Below, in pieces: positions 56,027 to 64,000 of a DNA stretch of 64,000 bases. The position numbers and the translations under genes are program-made. Numbering within the stretch: the stretch's first letter is position 1; every line of letters starts with the position of its first letter. Under the pieces are notes generated by a model that saw only the letters and a program-made list of their open reading frames with translations, ran no database searches and was not told where the DNA came from. This stretch comes from Jingyaoa shaoxingensis (GTDB taxonomy: Bacteria; Bacillota; Clostridia; Lachnospirales; Lachnospiraceae): positions 1 through 64,000 of the forward strand of contig NZ_JACRSZ010000006.1 in assembly GCF_014385005.1 (NCBI RefSeq). The letters are read 5' to 3'.

Positions 56027-56758
56027 TTATCCTTTATTTGGCATTGTATTAATGATAATCTCGTACCTTCTCGGATTGATAATGCTCTTGCATGAATGAA
56101 TCGGCGTACCATTCGCATCCACACAAATATCTTTCATATACAACATCACTTCATTTTCTTCCACTTCCAGTAACTCTGCTTCTTCTTTTGTTGTATTACA
56201 GATATTGATCGTACGTTTTCCACCGGACATAACAATTCCATTATGTGCAAGGATTTCATACAATGAACCTTCCAAATTCTCACCAAACAAAAAAGCATAT
56301 TTCTGCGAAAATCTCGTTTCCTCGATAACTACCGGATCACCATCTGATATACGTAATCTGTTTATTCTGATTACTTTTTCTCCGGGTTTCAAATCAAGAT
56401 TTTTTACATCTACCGTTGTAGCTTTTACCAATTCTGCAGCAAGCAATTTCGTTGAAGGTGTCTTACCATCTTGAATGCAGTTACTGGTAAATCCCATAAA
56501 AACTCCCACATTTCTTGTCAGTTTTTTTTCTGCTACAAATGTTCCGATTCCTTGCTTTTTTATCAGAATATTCTCTTCTACCAAAACCTCTATTGCTTTT
56601 CGTACAGTAATACGGCTTACATTATATTCCTGGCTCAGTTCAAATTCAGTCATTAAGCGATCACCTGTTGTCAATTTCCCCGATGCTATCTGATCCTTTA
56701 TTTCATCAATTAACTGTTGATACAGTGCCACACTTGACTCTTTGTTGAGTTTGCTCAT
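56027..56758 (-). CDS. GntR/HutC family regulator with UTRA domain (FrlR-like)
   Basis: 243 residues. Winged HTH at about 10-75 (FELSQEYNVSRITVRKAIEVL), then a UTRA effector domain (about 95-235). The group senses sugar phosphates or amino-sugar derivatives; FrlR of fructoselysine loci belongs here. AGGGAG before ATG at 56758. Candidate regulator of the TGTTATATGAT box present at most promoters of the locus, including its own upstream region. Confidence 0.9.
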   Translation of the reverse strand: MSKLNKESSVALYQQLIDEIKDQIASGKLTTGDRLMTEFELSQEYNVSRITVRKAIEVLVEENILIKKQGIGTFVAEKKLTRNVGVFMGFTSNCIQDGKTPSTKLLAAELVKATTVDVKNLDLKPGEKVIRINRLRISDGDPVVIEETRFSQKYAFLFGENLEGSLYEILAHNGIVMSGGKRTINICNTTKEEAELLEVEENEVMLYMKDICVDANGTPIHSCKSIINPRRYEIIINTMPNKG

Positions 56759-56868
56759 TGAATTCTCCCTTGCTATGTTATAATAATATAATATGATTTA
56801 TATTACATCATATCTCTTCTTGTAAATTATAACATCCGCATTTTTTTCATGCAAGCGACTTTTGAATT
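56759..56868 (-). promoter_or_regulatory. Upstream region of gntR with AT-rich box
   Basis: Contains on the minus strand ATATGATGTAATATAAATC, matching the ATATGATGTA core of the box at 54082, plus the palindrome ATATGAT...ATCATAT and TTATAATAATATAA. Suggests autoregulation. A promoter TTTACA-18-TATAAA fits here but is weaker than those listed separately. Confidence 0.5.
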
Positions 56869-57861
56869 TTAATAATCCAGTCTGCGATAATATCTTCTGA
56901 TTCCAAGTGGATGTCTTCTATTGTGTTCCAGATGTGCGGATACTCTCTGGAAAGAACTCCTTGCAACAAGCGGTGACAGCATCCATCTGAATTCTTCACT
57001 GATACCCTTTAATTCGTATTCCCTGGTATCAAATACCGTAACATGCGCACTGATTGTATTCACAAATTTCTCTACACGATCCATTAGTACTCTTGTTTTA
57101 TCTTCACCCTTAATGAGCATCACCGGTATATCTCTTTCTATTACTTCCAGCGTACCATGGAAAAAATTGGCTGCTGAGACCGGTCTTGTTGGCATCCACT
57201 GCATTTCTTCCATAATACACATACCATAACAAGTCGCCCAATCTTCCAGATTACCGGAACCAATTAAATAAATTAAATCAGAGTCACAATATTTATCAGC
57301 GAATTCTTTCGCCTTATTATCTGATTCTTTATAAATATTTACAATGTTTTCCGGCATACATTTTAACTCTTCCATAAACTGATCGTATTTCTGAAAATCA
57401 CCAGCATTTGCGAGAAAACGCAATGTTACTGTATACCAGAAGTAATACTCTCCTCCAACTGTTGTGACAACATAATCACATGCCTTCTCAAGTGGACTGT
57501 CTTTTTTTTCTACATAACCCAGTACTTTTGCCCCCACAGCATGTACGTGATCCATCAGTTCGACAATTTCTTTGGTATCACCGGAAATAGATGCAATTAT
57601 GACAATCGAATCTTTGCAGAAATGTGGGTTTCCAACAACATTAAAATCTGCAGCATTTTCCAAATAAATCGGGATGGTAGATCCTATTTGTTTCACTATG
57701 TGCATAAATTGACTGGCATAAAGATAAGTTCCGCCAATTCCGATATAAAAAATATTTTTATATCCCTGTGAGCATATAGCATCTACTATTTTCTGTGTTG
57801 GTTCAATAATAGATATTCCGTTTTCGTGTTCTCTCTTGATTGCCGCTTCATCGATCTGCAT
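56869..57861 (-). CDS. frlB: FrlB-type deglycase, SIS domain (copy 2)
   Basis: 330 residues, two SIS domains (IGIGGTYLY, ASISGDTKE; then SAANFFHGTLEVIE). C-terminus HPLGIRRYYRRLDY parallels FrlB copy 1. The second-domain motif differs (NFFHGTLE for EFFHGPFE), so substrate preference may differ, as for the paired deglycases known for fructoselysine and glucoselysine phosphates. Own promoter with the locus box. Confidence 0.78.
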   Translation of the reverse strand: MQIDEAAIKREHENGISIIEPTQKIVDAICSQGYKNIFYIGIGGTYLYASQFMHIVKQIGSTIPIYLENAADFNVVGNPHFCKDSIVIIASISGDTKEIVELMDHVHAVGAKVLGYVEKKDSPLEKACDYVVTTVGGEYYFWYTVTLRFLANAGDFQKYDQFMEELKCMPENIVNIYKESDNKAKEFADKYCDSDLIYLIGSGNLEDWATCYGMCIMEEMQWMPTRPVSAANFFHGTLEVIERDIPVMLIKGEDKTRVLMDRVEKFVNTISAHVTVFDTREYELKGISEEFRWMLSPLVARSSFQRVSAHLEHNRRHPLGIRRYYRRLDY

Positions 57862-57922
57862 TTTTGCGTTCTCCTTTTCTTAGTTTATTTTCTATTGCAT
57901 ATTTGTTATATGCTTGTATTGT

Positions 57923-57951
57923 ATTGTATCATAACATATTCTTTTTATCAA
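57923..57951 (-). promoter_or_regulatory. Promoter and operator box of second deglycase
   Basis: On the minus strand TTGATA (57946-57951), 17-nt spacer, TACAAT (57923-57928). TGTTATGATACAATACA spans the -10, and TGTTAT/ATAACA arms lie at 57904-57909 and 57931-57936. Confidence 0.65.
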
Positions 57952-57978
57952 TCATATTTTTCTTTACTTTTTTCAGTA

Positions 57979-58003
57979 TTGTATTATAATGTTATATATA
58001 ACA
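57979..58003 (+). promoter_or_regulatory. Promoter region of YitT gene with palindrome
   Basis: TATAAT at 57985-57990 followed by GTTATATATAAC, a perfect 12-bp palindrome next to TGTTATAT, related to the locus box. The -35 is weak. Confidence 0.5.
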
Positions 58004-58019
58004 CTGAGGAGGGCATTTT

Positions 58020-58907
58020 ATGAATCAGAAAATGAAAAAAAATCTATTAGAAATTATCCCGGCTATTCTGGGCGTCTTTCTATATGCAGCTTCCTATCGA
58101 ATAATTATTGTTCCACTTCACTTATTTGGAGGGGGATTCACTGGCATTGCTCAAACAATACTTACTATTCTGAATGATTTTACCGGTACTACATTTTCTT
58201 CCAATTTTGATTTTACCGGTTTACTTCTGTTGTTTTTAAATATTCCTCTGTTTTATATTGCCAAAAATATTCTCAGCCAGGCTTTTTTGATTAAAAGCAT
58301 CATCTGCATTCTGTTTCAGTCTCTTTTTATGACGATCATACCAGTCCCTTCCAGTCCAATTATTAACGATATCTTAACCTGCATCCTTGTTGGTGGATCT
58401 CTGGCCGGTTTGGGGGTAGGTCTTACTCTGCACTATGGAAGCTGCGGAGGTGGAACCGATATTCTTGGACTTTATCTGACCAGTGTTCATCCTGGTTTCA
58501 GTGTCGGAAAACTTTCTCTTGCCCTTAATTCCTGCATTTACTTATTTTGTGCAGTTCACGATAATTACCAGCTCGCTATTTATTCTATTATTTTTTCTTT
58601 TATTGCATCTTTGGTTATGGATAAAATTCATTATCAGAATATTATGACCTGTACCTTCATTGTAACGAAAAATCTTCTTGTAAAAGATTACATTTTTGAA
58701 ACCATCAACAGGGGGTGCACTATTTGGAAAGGATTTGGTGGATATCGGAACGAACCGCTTTACATTATCATGACAGTTGTATCCAAAGAAGAAAGTAATC
58801 TGCTGAAAAAAACTGTTTTGCACATTGATCCACAGGCTTTTGTCACTTTTCAGGATCATTCTACCATTCAGGGTAATTTTTCAAAAAGATTTGACCGATC
58901 TGCATAA
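58020..58907 (+). CDS. YitT family membrane protein (DUF2179 C-terminus)
   Basis: 295 residues. Five or six membrane segments in the first 200 residues (LHLFGGGFTGIAQ, LHYGSCGGGTDILG are family hallmarks), then a cytoplasmic DUF2179 domain to the end. GAGGAGGG before ATG. Substrate of the family is unsettled; within this locus it may move an amine or sugar product. Divergent from deglycase copy 2. Confidence 0.9.
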   Translation: MNQKMKKNLLEIIPAILGVFLYAASYRIIIVPLHLFGGGFTGIAQTILTILNDFTGTTFSSNFDFTGLLLLFLNIPLFYIAKNILSQAFLIKSIICILFQSLFMTIIPVPSSPIINDILTCILVGGSLAGLGVGLTLHYGSCGGGTDILGLYLTSVHPGFSVGKLSLALNSCIYLFCAVHDNYQLAIYSIIFSFIASLVMDKIHYQNIMTCTFIVTKNLLVKDYIFETINRGCTIWKGFGGYRNEPLYIIMTVVSKEESNLLKKTVLHIDPQAFVTFQDHSTIQGNFSKRFDRSA

Positions 58908-58912
58908 TTGTC

Positions 58913-58941
58913 TTGAATATAACGTCATGTAATGTTATAAT
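58913..58941 (+). promoter_or_regulatory. Promoter and operator of second epimerase gene
   Basis: TTGAAT (58913-58918), 17-nt spacer, TATAAT (58936-58941). The spacer and -10 hold ATAACGTCATGTAATGTTAT (58919-58938), an imperfect palindrome with ATAAC/GTTAT half-sites. Confidence 0.7.
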
Positions 58942-58976
58942 AGAATCATAAATAACAAATGCACAAGGAGGACACT

Positions 58977-59807
58977 ATGGCACTATTAGACAGAACACAG
59001 GTTTGCGGTATGAACATCCATTATATGAAATACTCTCTGGATTATTTTTTAGACGCACAGCAACGTGCCGGCTTTAAAAGTATTGAACTCTGGGGTGGTA
59101 TTCCACACATTTTTATGGATGCGGTCAGTTATGAAGATACAAAACAAATTGCATCTAAAATCCATTCTCGAGGCTTAGAAGTTAAAGTATTTACTCCTGA
59201 AAACTGTATGTATCAATATCAGTTTGCAGCAAGCAAGCCTATGGCATTTCAAAAAAGCATGGATTATTTTAAAAATGGTATTCGCATTGCCTCTGAGTTA
59301 GGCTGCAAAATTATGCAATGTAACTCAGGATGGGGATATTTGGATGAAACAAGAGAAGATGCATGGAAACGATGTGTAGAAATGCTGCAAAATCTTTGCG
59401 ATTTTGCAAAATCTTATCAAATTGAACTTGCAATGGAAAGTCTCCGGCCTGAAGAGTCAAATCTTGTTTTTCGTCTGAGTGATACAAAGCAAATGATGGA
59501 TGATGTAGCCCAGGACAATCTGAAAATTCTTATCGATACAACTGCGATGGGTGTTGCAGGTGAGACTCTGGAACAGTGGTTCCAGACTTTTGGCGACAAG
59601 ATCATTCATACTCATTTTGTCGATGGCAATCCTTATGGTCATCTGATTTGGGGAGATGGCTGCCGAAATCTTGAAGATGATCTGACCATTTGCCAGAAAT
59701 ATGGTTATACCGGAGGATTTGGACAGGAGATCACAGATCAGAAATATTTTAAAGATCCTCTCTCTCATGATTGCCGAAATATGAGCATGTTTGAAAAATA
59801 TATGTAA
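58977..59807 (+). CDS. frlC: FrlC-type sugar epimerase, TIM barrel (copy 2)
   Basis: 276 residues from ATG 58977 (AAGGAGG 5-6 nt upstream; the ORF opens at 58959). Motifs ELWGGIPHIF (as EIWGGRPHAF of FrlC), FTPENCMYQYQ, AMESLRPEESN (metal Glu), ILIDTTAM (metal Asp), HTHFVDG (metal His). Closer to canonical FrlC than copy 1. Confidence 0.82.
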   Translation: MALLDRTQVCGMNIHYMKYSLDYFLDAQQRAGFKSIELWGGIPHIFMDAVSYEDTKQIASKIHSRGLEVKVFTPENCMYQYQFAASKPMAFQKSMDYFKNGIRIASELGCKIMQCNSGWGYLDETREDAWKRCVEMLQNLCDFAKSYQIELAMESLRPEESNLVFRLSDTKQMMDDVAQDNLKILIDTTAMGVAGETLEQWFQTFGDKIIHTHFVDGNPYGHLIWGDGCRNLEDDLTICQKYGYTGGFGQEITDQKYFKDPLSHDCRNMSMFEKYM

Positions 59808-59853
59808 AAAAGAGCAAGGGAGCTGTATCATAACAGCTTCCTTACTCTTTTTT
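59807..59853. terminator. Bidirectional terminator between frlC copy 2 and livF
   Basis: AAAAAGAGCAAGGGAGCTGT pairs with ACAGCTTCCTTACTCTTTTT, one or two mismatches, with T-runs both ways. Confidence 0.85.
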
Positions 59854-59866
59854 GTTTCTCATCTTA

Positions 59867-60577
59867 TTATTCGCCCAGATATGCCTTCTTGATGGAATCG
59901 TCATTCAGCAGATCTTTGGCATTGCCATCCAGTGAGATTTTTCCAGTTTCCAGTACATAGGCACGGTCTGCGATTGCCAGGGCTTTTTTCGCATTCTGTT
60001 CTACCAGAAGTACGGTGGTACCGCTGGCGCTGACGCTCTGGATAATATCAAAAATCTCATTTACCAGAATCGGAGAAAGTCCCATGGATGGTTCATCCAT
60101 CAGGATGATTCTCGGCTTGCTCATCAGTGCACGTCCCATGGCCAGCATCTGTTGCTCGCCACCGGACAGGGTACCTGCCATCTGATTTTTACGTTCCTCC
60201 AGACGTGGAAAACGCTTATATACCATCTCCAAAGATTCTTCGATTTCATTCTTATCTGATCTGGTATAGGCTCCCATCTTCAGATTCTGGTACACAGAAA
60301 GCTGTGCAAATACTCGTCTGCCTTCCGGTACATGAGCCATCCCCAGTTCTACGATCTTATGTGCCGGTGTTTTTGTAATATCTTTTCCTTCAAAGACAAC
60401 CTGACCACCTTTCGGTGCAATCAGACCGGTGATGGTATGAAGAATGGTTGTCTTTCCGGCTCCATTCGCACCGATCAGTGCGATGATCTCGCCTTCATTG
60501 ACATGGAAAGAAACTCCCTTGATCGCATGGATCATTCCGTAATATACCTGTAAGTCATTTACTTCCAGCATTGACAT
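59867..60577 (-). CDS. livF: Branched-chain amino acid ABC transporter ATPase LivF
   Basis: 236 residues from ATG 60577 (AGGAGG upstream; ORF opens at 60601). Walker A GANGAGKTT, signature LSGGEQQ, Walker B ILMDEPSMGL typical of LivF. Last gene of livK-H-M-G-F. Confidence 0.96.
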   Translation of the reverse strand: MSMLEVNDLQVYYGMIHAIKGVSFHVNEGEIIALIGANGAGKTTILHTITGLIAPKGGQVVFEGKDITKTPAHKIVELGMAHVPEGRRVFAQLSVYQNLKMGAYTRSDKNEIEESLEMVYKRFPRLEERKNQMAGTLSGGEQQMLAMGRALMSKPRIILMDEPSMGLSPILVNEIFDIIQSVSASGTTVLLVEQNAKKALAIADRAYVLETGKISLDGNAKDLLNDDSIKKAYLGE

Positions 60578-60590
60578 TGTCTCATTCCTC

Positions 60591-61349
60591 CTATTCCCCA
60601 AGATATGCTGTGATAACCTGTGGGTTATTCAGTACCTCTGATGTGGCACCTTCTGCCAGAACCTCACCAAAATTCAGCATAGTCAGTTTCTCACAGATAC
60701 CGGAAACCAGCTTCATATCGTGTTCAATCAGAAGAATGGTCATATCGAAATGATCCCGTACAAAACGGATCATATCCATCAGTTCTCCTGTTTCCTTCGG
60801 GTTCATGCCGGCTGCCGGTTCATCCAGAAGCAGAAGCTTTGGATCGGTGGCAAGCGCACGGGCAATCTCTAGTCTTCTCTGCTTACCATAAGGAAGATTA
60901 GAAGCATTGGTCTCTGCCATATCAGCCAGGTCAAATACTTTCAGAAGCTCCATGGCTTTTTCATCCATCAAGGCTTCTTCTTTTTTATACTTCGGGGTGT
61001 GGAAAATGCCTGCCAGGACAGAATACTCATGATGGTTATGCATTCCGACTTTTACATTATCCAGAACACTCATCTGTGAAAACAGTCGGATATTCTGGAA
61101 GGTGCGGGCGATTCCAGCCTTACTGATCTCGATGTCCTTTTCCCCTGTGATATCTTTGCCATCCAGAAGAATACTTCCTGCATCTGGCTTGTATACACCG
61201 GTAAGCAGGTTAAATACCGTGGTCTTTCCGGCACCGTTCGGGCCAATCAGACCGTATAACTGATTTTTCTCAATCGTAATGTGAAATCCGTTTACGGCAC
61301 GCAGACCGCCAAAGGAGATTCCCAGATTTTTTACTTCCAGCATTGCCAT
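60591..61349 (-). CDS. livG: Branched-chain amino acid ABC transporter ATPase LivG
   Basis: 252 residues from ATG 61349. Walker A GPNGAGKTT, LPYGKQRRLEIARAL signature (the LivG form), Walker B LLLDEPAAGMNP. Second ATPase of the heterodimer. The open frame extends to 61394 without a better start. Confidence 0.96.
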   Translation of the reverse strand: MAMLEVKNLGISFGGLRAVNGFHITIEKNQLYGLIGPNGAGKTTVFNLLTGVYKPDAGSILLDGKDITGEKDIEISKAGIARTFQNIRLFSQMSVLDNVKVGMHNHHEYSVLAGIFHTPKYKKEEALMDEKAMELLKVFDLADMAETNASNLPYGKQRRLEIARALATDPKLLLLDEPAAGMNPKETGELMDMIRFVRDHFDMTILLIEHDMKLVSGICEKLTMLNFGEVLAEGATSEVLNNPQVITAYLGE

Positions 61350-61353
61350 AACT

Positions 61354-62445
61354 TTACGCCTCCTCCTTTGCTTTCTTATGGAATACACGTTCACGCCATT
61401 CGATCATCTTCGGGCTCCAACTAAAGAGCATGATCACGATCAGCACGATTGCGTATACCAGCATACGGTTGTCACTTAAGAACTGCAGTACCACGTTGTT
61501 ACCCAGCATCTGCATCTTTCGCAGGAAATAGTCCAGTACCAGATTCAGCACGATTGGTGCAATGACAGATCCACGGATATTTCCGATACCGCCAAGTACC
61601 ACATATACCAGAATCATGATAGACATGTTGTAACCAAAGTTCTTTGGTGTGGCACTTAAAGTAGACAGGTTATGTGCATACAGGGCACCACCGATACCTG
61701 CCAGACCTGCTGATACGGAAAATGCCATCAGTTTGTATTTTGTAACGTTGATACCAATGGATTCTGCTGCAATGCGGTTGTCACGGATAGACTGGATCGC
61801 ACGTCCGTCTCTGGAATCCACAAGACGCAGTACAATAAATAAAGTAATCAGAACCAGAATCACACCTATCGCAAAAGTAGCATCCTTCGGGATGCCTGTG
61901 ATACCCTGCGGTCCATTGACAATGACCTGTCCGTCCGGCTCCATACCAAGGGAAAGTGAATCCTTCATAGAGAAATGAAAACCATTGCCATCTCTTCCAA
62001 TATATAATACATTTACCAGGTTTTTGATAATCTCGCCAAAAGCCAGTGTCACGATAGCAAGGTAGTCACCTTTCAGACGCAGTACCGGGATACCGATGAG
62101 TACACCGAAAATAGCCGCTATAACTGCACCGATAATCAGTGCAATGATAAAACGGATTACACTGTTGGTAATCACATTTTCCATACATTTGGTGAAAAAT
62201 ACACTACTGAAAGCGCCCACACACATGAAGCCTGCGTGTCCCAGACTCAGTTCACCCAGAACGCCTACCACCAGATTCAGAGATACTGCCAGAATTACAT
62301 AGTAACAAAACGGAATCAGAAGTCCGGATAAGGAACTGGACATGTGACCGGTCGCAGACAGGAGCTGCATTGCCAGAAAGCCAATGATTACAATACCATA
62401 GGTAATCGCATTCTGTTTTGCTTTTTTTGTCATCATCTTTTTCAT
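61354..62445 (-). CDS. livM: Branched-chain amino acid ABC permease LivM
   Basis: 363 residues, about ten membrane segments; LSLGHAGFMCVGAF and GRAIQSIRDNRIAAESIGINV are LivM hallmarks. AAGGAGG upstream. Pairs with LivH. Confidence 0.96.
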   Translation of the reverse strand: MKKMMTKKAKQNAITYGIVIIGFLAMQLLSATGHMSSSLSGLLIPFCYYVILAVSLNLVVGVLGELSLGHAGFMCVGAFSSVFFTKCMENVITNSVIRFIIALIIGAVIAAIFGVLIGIPVLRLKGDYLAIVTLAFGEIIKNLVNVLYIGRDGNGFHFSMKDSLSLGMEPDGQVIVNGPQGITGIPKDATFAIGVILVLITLFIVLRLVDSRDGRAIQSIRDNRIAAESIGINVTKYKLMAFSVSAGLAGIGGALYAHNLSTLSATPKNFGYNMSIMILVYVVLGGIGNIRGSVIAPIVLNLVLDYFLRKMQMLGNNVVLQFLSDNRMLVYAIVLIVIMLFSWSPKMIEWRERVFHKKAKEEA

Positions 62446-62458
62446 GCCTCTATCCTCC

Positions 62459-63334
62459 TTATACTTTTTCCTGAATCTGCTTGCCCAGAAGACCTGTCGG
62501 TTTTACCAGAAGCACGACAATCAGTACTGCAAATACAATGGCATCTGCCATCTGGGAAGAAATATAGGCTTTTCCAAAGATCTCGATAATACCCAGAAGA
62601 ATACCGCCGATCATGGCACCCGGAATGGATCCGATTCCTCCGAATACGGCTGCCACGAATGCCTTGATACCAGGCATAGATCCTGTATATGGTGTCAGGG
62701 ACGGGTATGCGGAGCAAAGCAGTACACCTGCGATAGCTGCCAGCCCAGAACCAATCGCGAATGTCAATGCGATGGTTGCATTCACATTGATACCCATCAG
62801 CTGTGCTGCGCCTTTATCCTCAGATACTGCCAGCATAGCCTGACCTGGTTTTGTCTTGTTAATAAATAACGTCAGTCCCACTACAATCAGAATACATGCA
62901 GCGATAGTCACAATCGTCTCACCACTGATGTTCAGTCCTGCTACTTTCAGTGCAGGAATCTTTACAACAGAAGTAAAAGACTTGGTATTGGAACTCCAGA
63001 ATAACAGTGCCAGGTTCTGTAACAGATAGCTGACACCGATGGCTGTAATCAATACTGCCAGAGGGGATGCTGCACTACGAAGCGGACGGTAAGCCACTGC
63101 TTCGATTGCCATTCCCAGTACGGTACAGATTACTACGGATAACAGAACTGCCGGAATCGCCGGCATGCCTGCAGCTGTCGAATAGAATACCACATATGCA
63201 CCCACCATGATAACATCACCGTGGGCAAAGTTCAGCATCTTGGCAATACCGTATACCATGGTATATCCAAGTGCTATGATCGCATATACACTTCCGAGAC
63301 TGATTCCACTGATCAGATAATTCAGAAAACTCAT
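62459..63334 (-). CDS. livH: Branched-chain amino acid ABC permease LivH
   Basis: 291 residues from ATG 63334. Hallmarks: GLGSVYA-type start region GISLGSVYAIIALGYTMVYG and NFAHGDVIMVGAY, GMAIEAVAYRPLR, EDKGAAQLMGINV. About eight membrane segments. Confidence 0.96.
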   Translation of the reverse strand: MSFLNYLISGISLGSVYAIIALGYTMVYGIAKMLNFAHGDVIMVGAYVVFYSTAAGMPAIPAVLLSVVICTVLGMAIEAVAYRPLRSAASPLAVLITAIGVSYLLQNLALLFWSSNTKSFTSVVKIPALKVAGLNISGETIVTIAACILIVVGLTLFINKTKPGQAMLAVSEDKGAAQLMGINVNATIALTFAIGSGLAAIAGVLLCSAYPSLTPYTGSMPGIKAFVAAVFGGIGSIPGAMIGGILLGIIEIFGKAYISSQMADAIVFAVLIVVLLVKPTGLLGKQIQEKV

Positions 63335-63396
63335 AATACACCTCTCCATCCTTGTTCTGTCATAAGAAAAAGTACTTTTTCCATGATAAGAAAAGA

Positions 63397-63424
63397 AGGG
63401 GTTGCCACCTGAACGGCAACCCCT
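63397..63424 (-). terminator. Stem-loop between livK and livH
   Basis: AGGGGTTGCC/GGCAACCCCT stem followed by TCTTTTC on the minus strand. Probably a partial terminator giving more LivK than permease. Confidence 0.75.
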
Positions 63425-63440
63425 GTGTTATCCTATATAT

Positions 63441-64000
63441 TTACTGTGCTGTGTAAGCACCGTCTTTGATGACTACTGCCTTAGGTGCTTTGTCTGGTTC
63501 ACCATCTGCACTCCAAGTCATGCCTGATCCTGTAAGGCCATCATATGTGATCTCTGTCATAGCTGTCTTCATTGCATCACAGATTGCAGAAGCATCCATA
63601 TCCGGTGTCAGTCCTGCTTTTTCTGCTGCTGCCTTGATAATGTACATTCCATCATAAGCATCTGCTGCGAACTGGATCGGTGTATCGCCAAATTTTTCTT
63701 TGTAAGAAGAAACAAATGCCTGTGTCTGTTCATCTTTTGCATCTGCTGCAAATGGTGTCAGAAGCATAACTCCTTCTGCGAGGCTTGTATCAAATCCTTC
63801 TACTGCAAGAATACCATCCAGGCCATCACATCCGAAGAATGTCGGTGCATAGTCCATAGATGCAGCCTGTGTCAGAATCAGAGATGCTTCTGTGTAGTAG
63901 ATTGGAAGGAATACCATATCTGCTCCTGCATCTTTTGCTTTCTGAAGCTGTACAGAGAAGTCTGTCTTGCTGTCTTCTGTGAATGCCTCAGCTGAAACAA
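63441..64000 (-). CDS. livK: Branched-chain amino acid binding protein LivK (5'-truncated by window edge)
   Basis: Frame open to the right edge: the part past the first internal Met reads EAFTEDSKTDFSVQLQKA, then KDAGADMVFLPIYYTEAS and ends AVVIKDGAYTAQ. The F-x-x-Q-L-x-K-A-K-x-x-G-A-D pattern is typical of Leu/Ile/Val-binding periplasmic-fold proteins. About 186 residues are visible; the signal and first lobe lie outside the window. Confidence 0.93.
   Translation of the reverse strand, partial: VSAEAFTEDSKTDFSVQLQKAKDAGADMVFLPIYYTEASLILTQAASMDYAPTFFGCDGLDGILAVEGFDTSLAEGVMLLTPFAADAKDEQTQAFVSSYKEKFGDTPIQFAADAYDGMYIIKAAAEKAGLTPDMDASAICDAMKTAMTEITYDGLTGSGMTWSADGEPDKAPKAVVIKDGAYTAQ

Overview
The window reads as chromosomal DNA of a Gram-positive anaerobic gut Clostridium, most likely Lachnospiraceae. 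The grounds are SipW-type signal peptidases and TasA-like surface proteins, a Csp-like subtilase, arabinan and fructoselysine catabolic loci with CUT1 ABC transporters, AGGAGG ribosome sites throughout, and sigma-A promoters. No tRNA, rRNA or CRISPR array was seen. The left edge cuts an IS66 transposase and the right edge cuts a branched-chain amino acid binding protein.

Layout. 1-1512: right part of an IS66 element that has clipped a minus-strand gene. 1997-4462: YtrA-like GntR regulator, ABC ATPase, permease, a frameshifted DUF3592-like gene and a 31-residue membrane peptide. 4747-6534: Csp-like S8 peptidase. 6674-9572: MFS transporter, uroporphyrinogen-decarboxylase-family protein and TetR regulator. 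9849-40002: a large surface-fibre locus, all on the minus strand apart from short insertions. 40121-40712: a decayed REP-associated (RAYT) transposase element. 40717-47724: arabinan utilisation (GH43, GH51, CUT1 transporter, LacI regulator). 47765-48927: cytidine deaminase and a cytidylate-kinase-like protein. 49015-59807: a fructoselysine/glycated-amine locus with two FrlB-type deglycases, two FrlC-type epimerases, one FrlD-type kinase, a CUT1 transporter, a GntR/UTRA regulator, a PHP phosphoesterase and a YitT permease. 59867-64000: livF-livG-livM-livH-livK.

The most unusual part is 9849-40002. It encodes eight proteins with a SipW/TasA-type membrane signal, two SipW-type signal peptidases, a 3,525-residue secreted protein with about two dozen GG-[LIVF]-[VI]-G repeats, an acidic secreted protein, a transglutaminase-like protein and a PilZ protein. 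It also has a membrane-anchored McrB-like AAA ATPase paired with a DUF2357-type protein whose nuclease domain is replaced by a long coiled coil. Six of the TasA-like proteins share a C-terminal signature (aromatic-x-EG-x-D-x-x-C). I infer a c-di-GMP-responsive cell-surface fibre system in which a McrBC-like pair has been recruited for assembly or secretion; this is not a described system that I recognise.

Regulation visible in the sequence: good promoters at 1997, 9626, 21024, 35455, 36519, 46472, 53935, 54063, 57923 and 58913; a LacI palindrome upstream of the arabinan operon; and a recurring TGTTATATGAT-type box at most promoters of the fructoselysine locus. Two structured RNAs are proposed. 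One precedes a PBECR4-like toxin candidate (36349-36512). The other is a three-way-junction leader of the single-gene fibre subunit (38125-38213). A family of GGGACGG palindromes (REP-like) has four copies, two of them bounding the RAYT relic.
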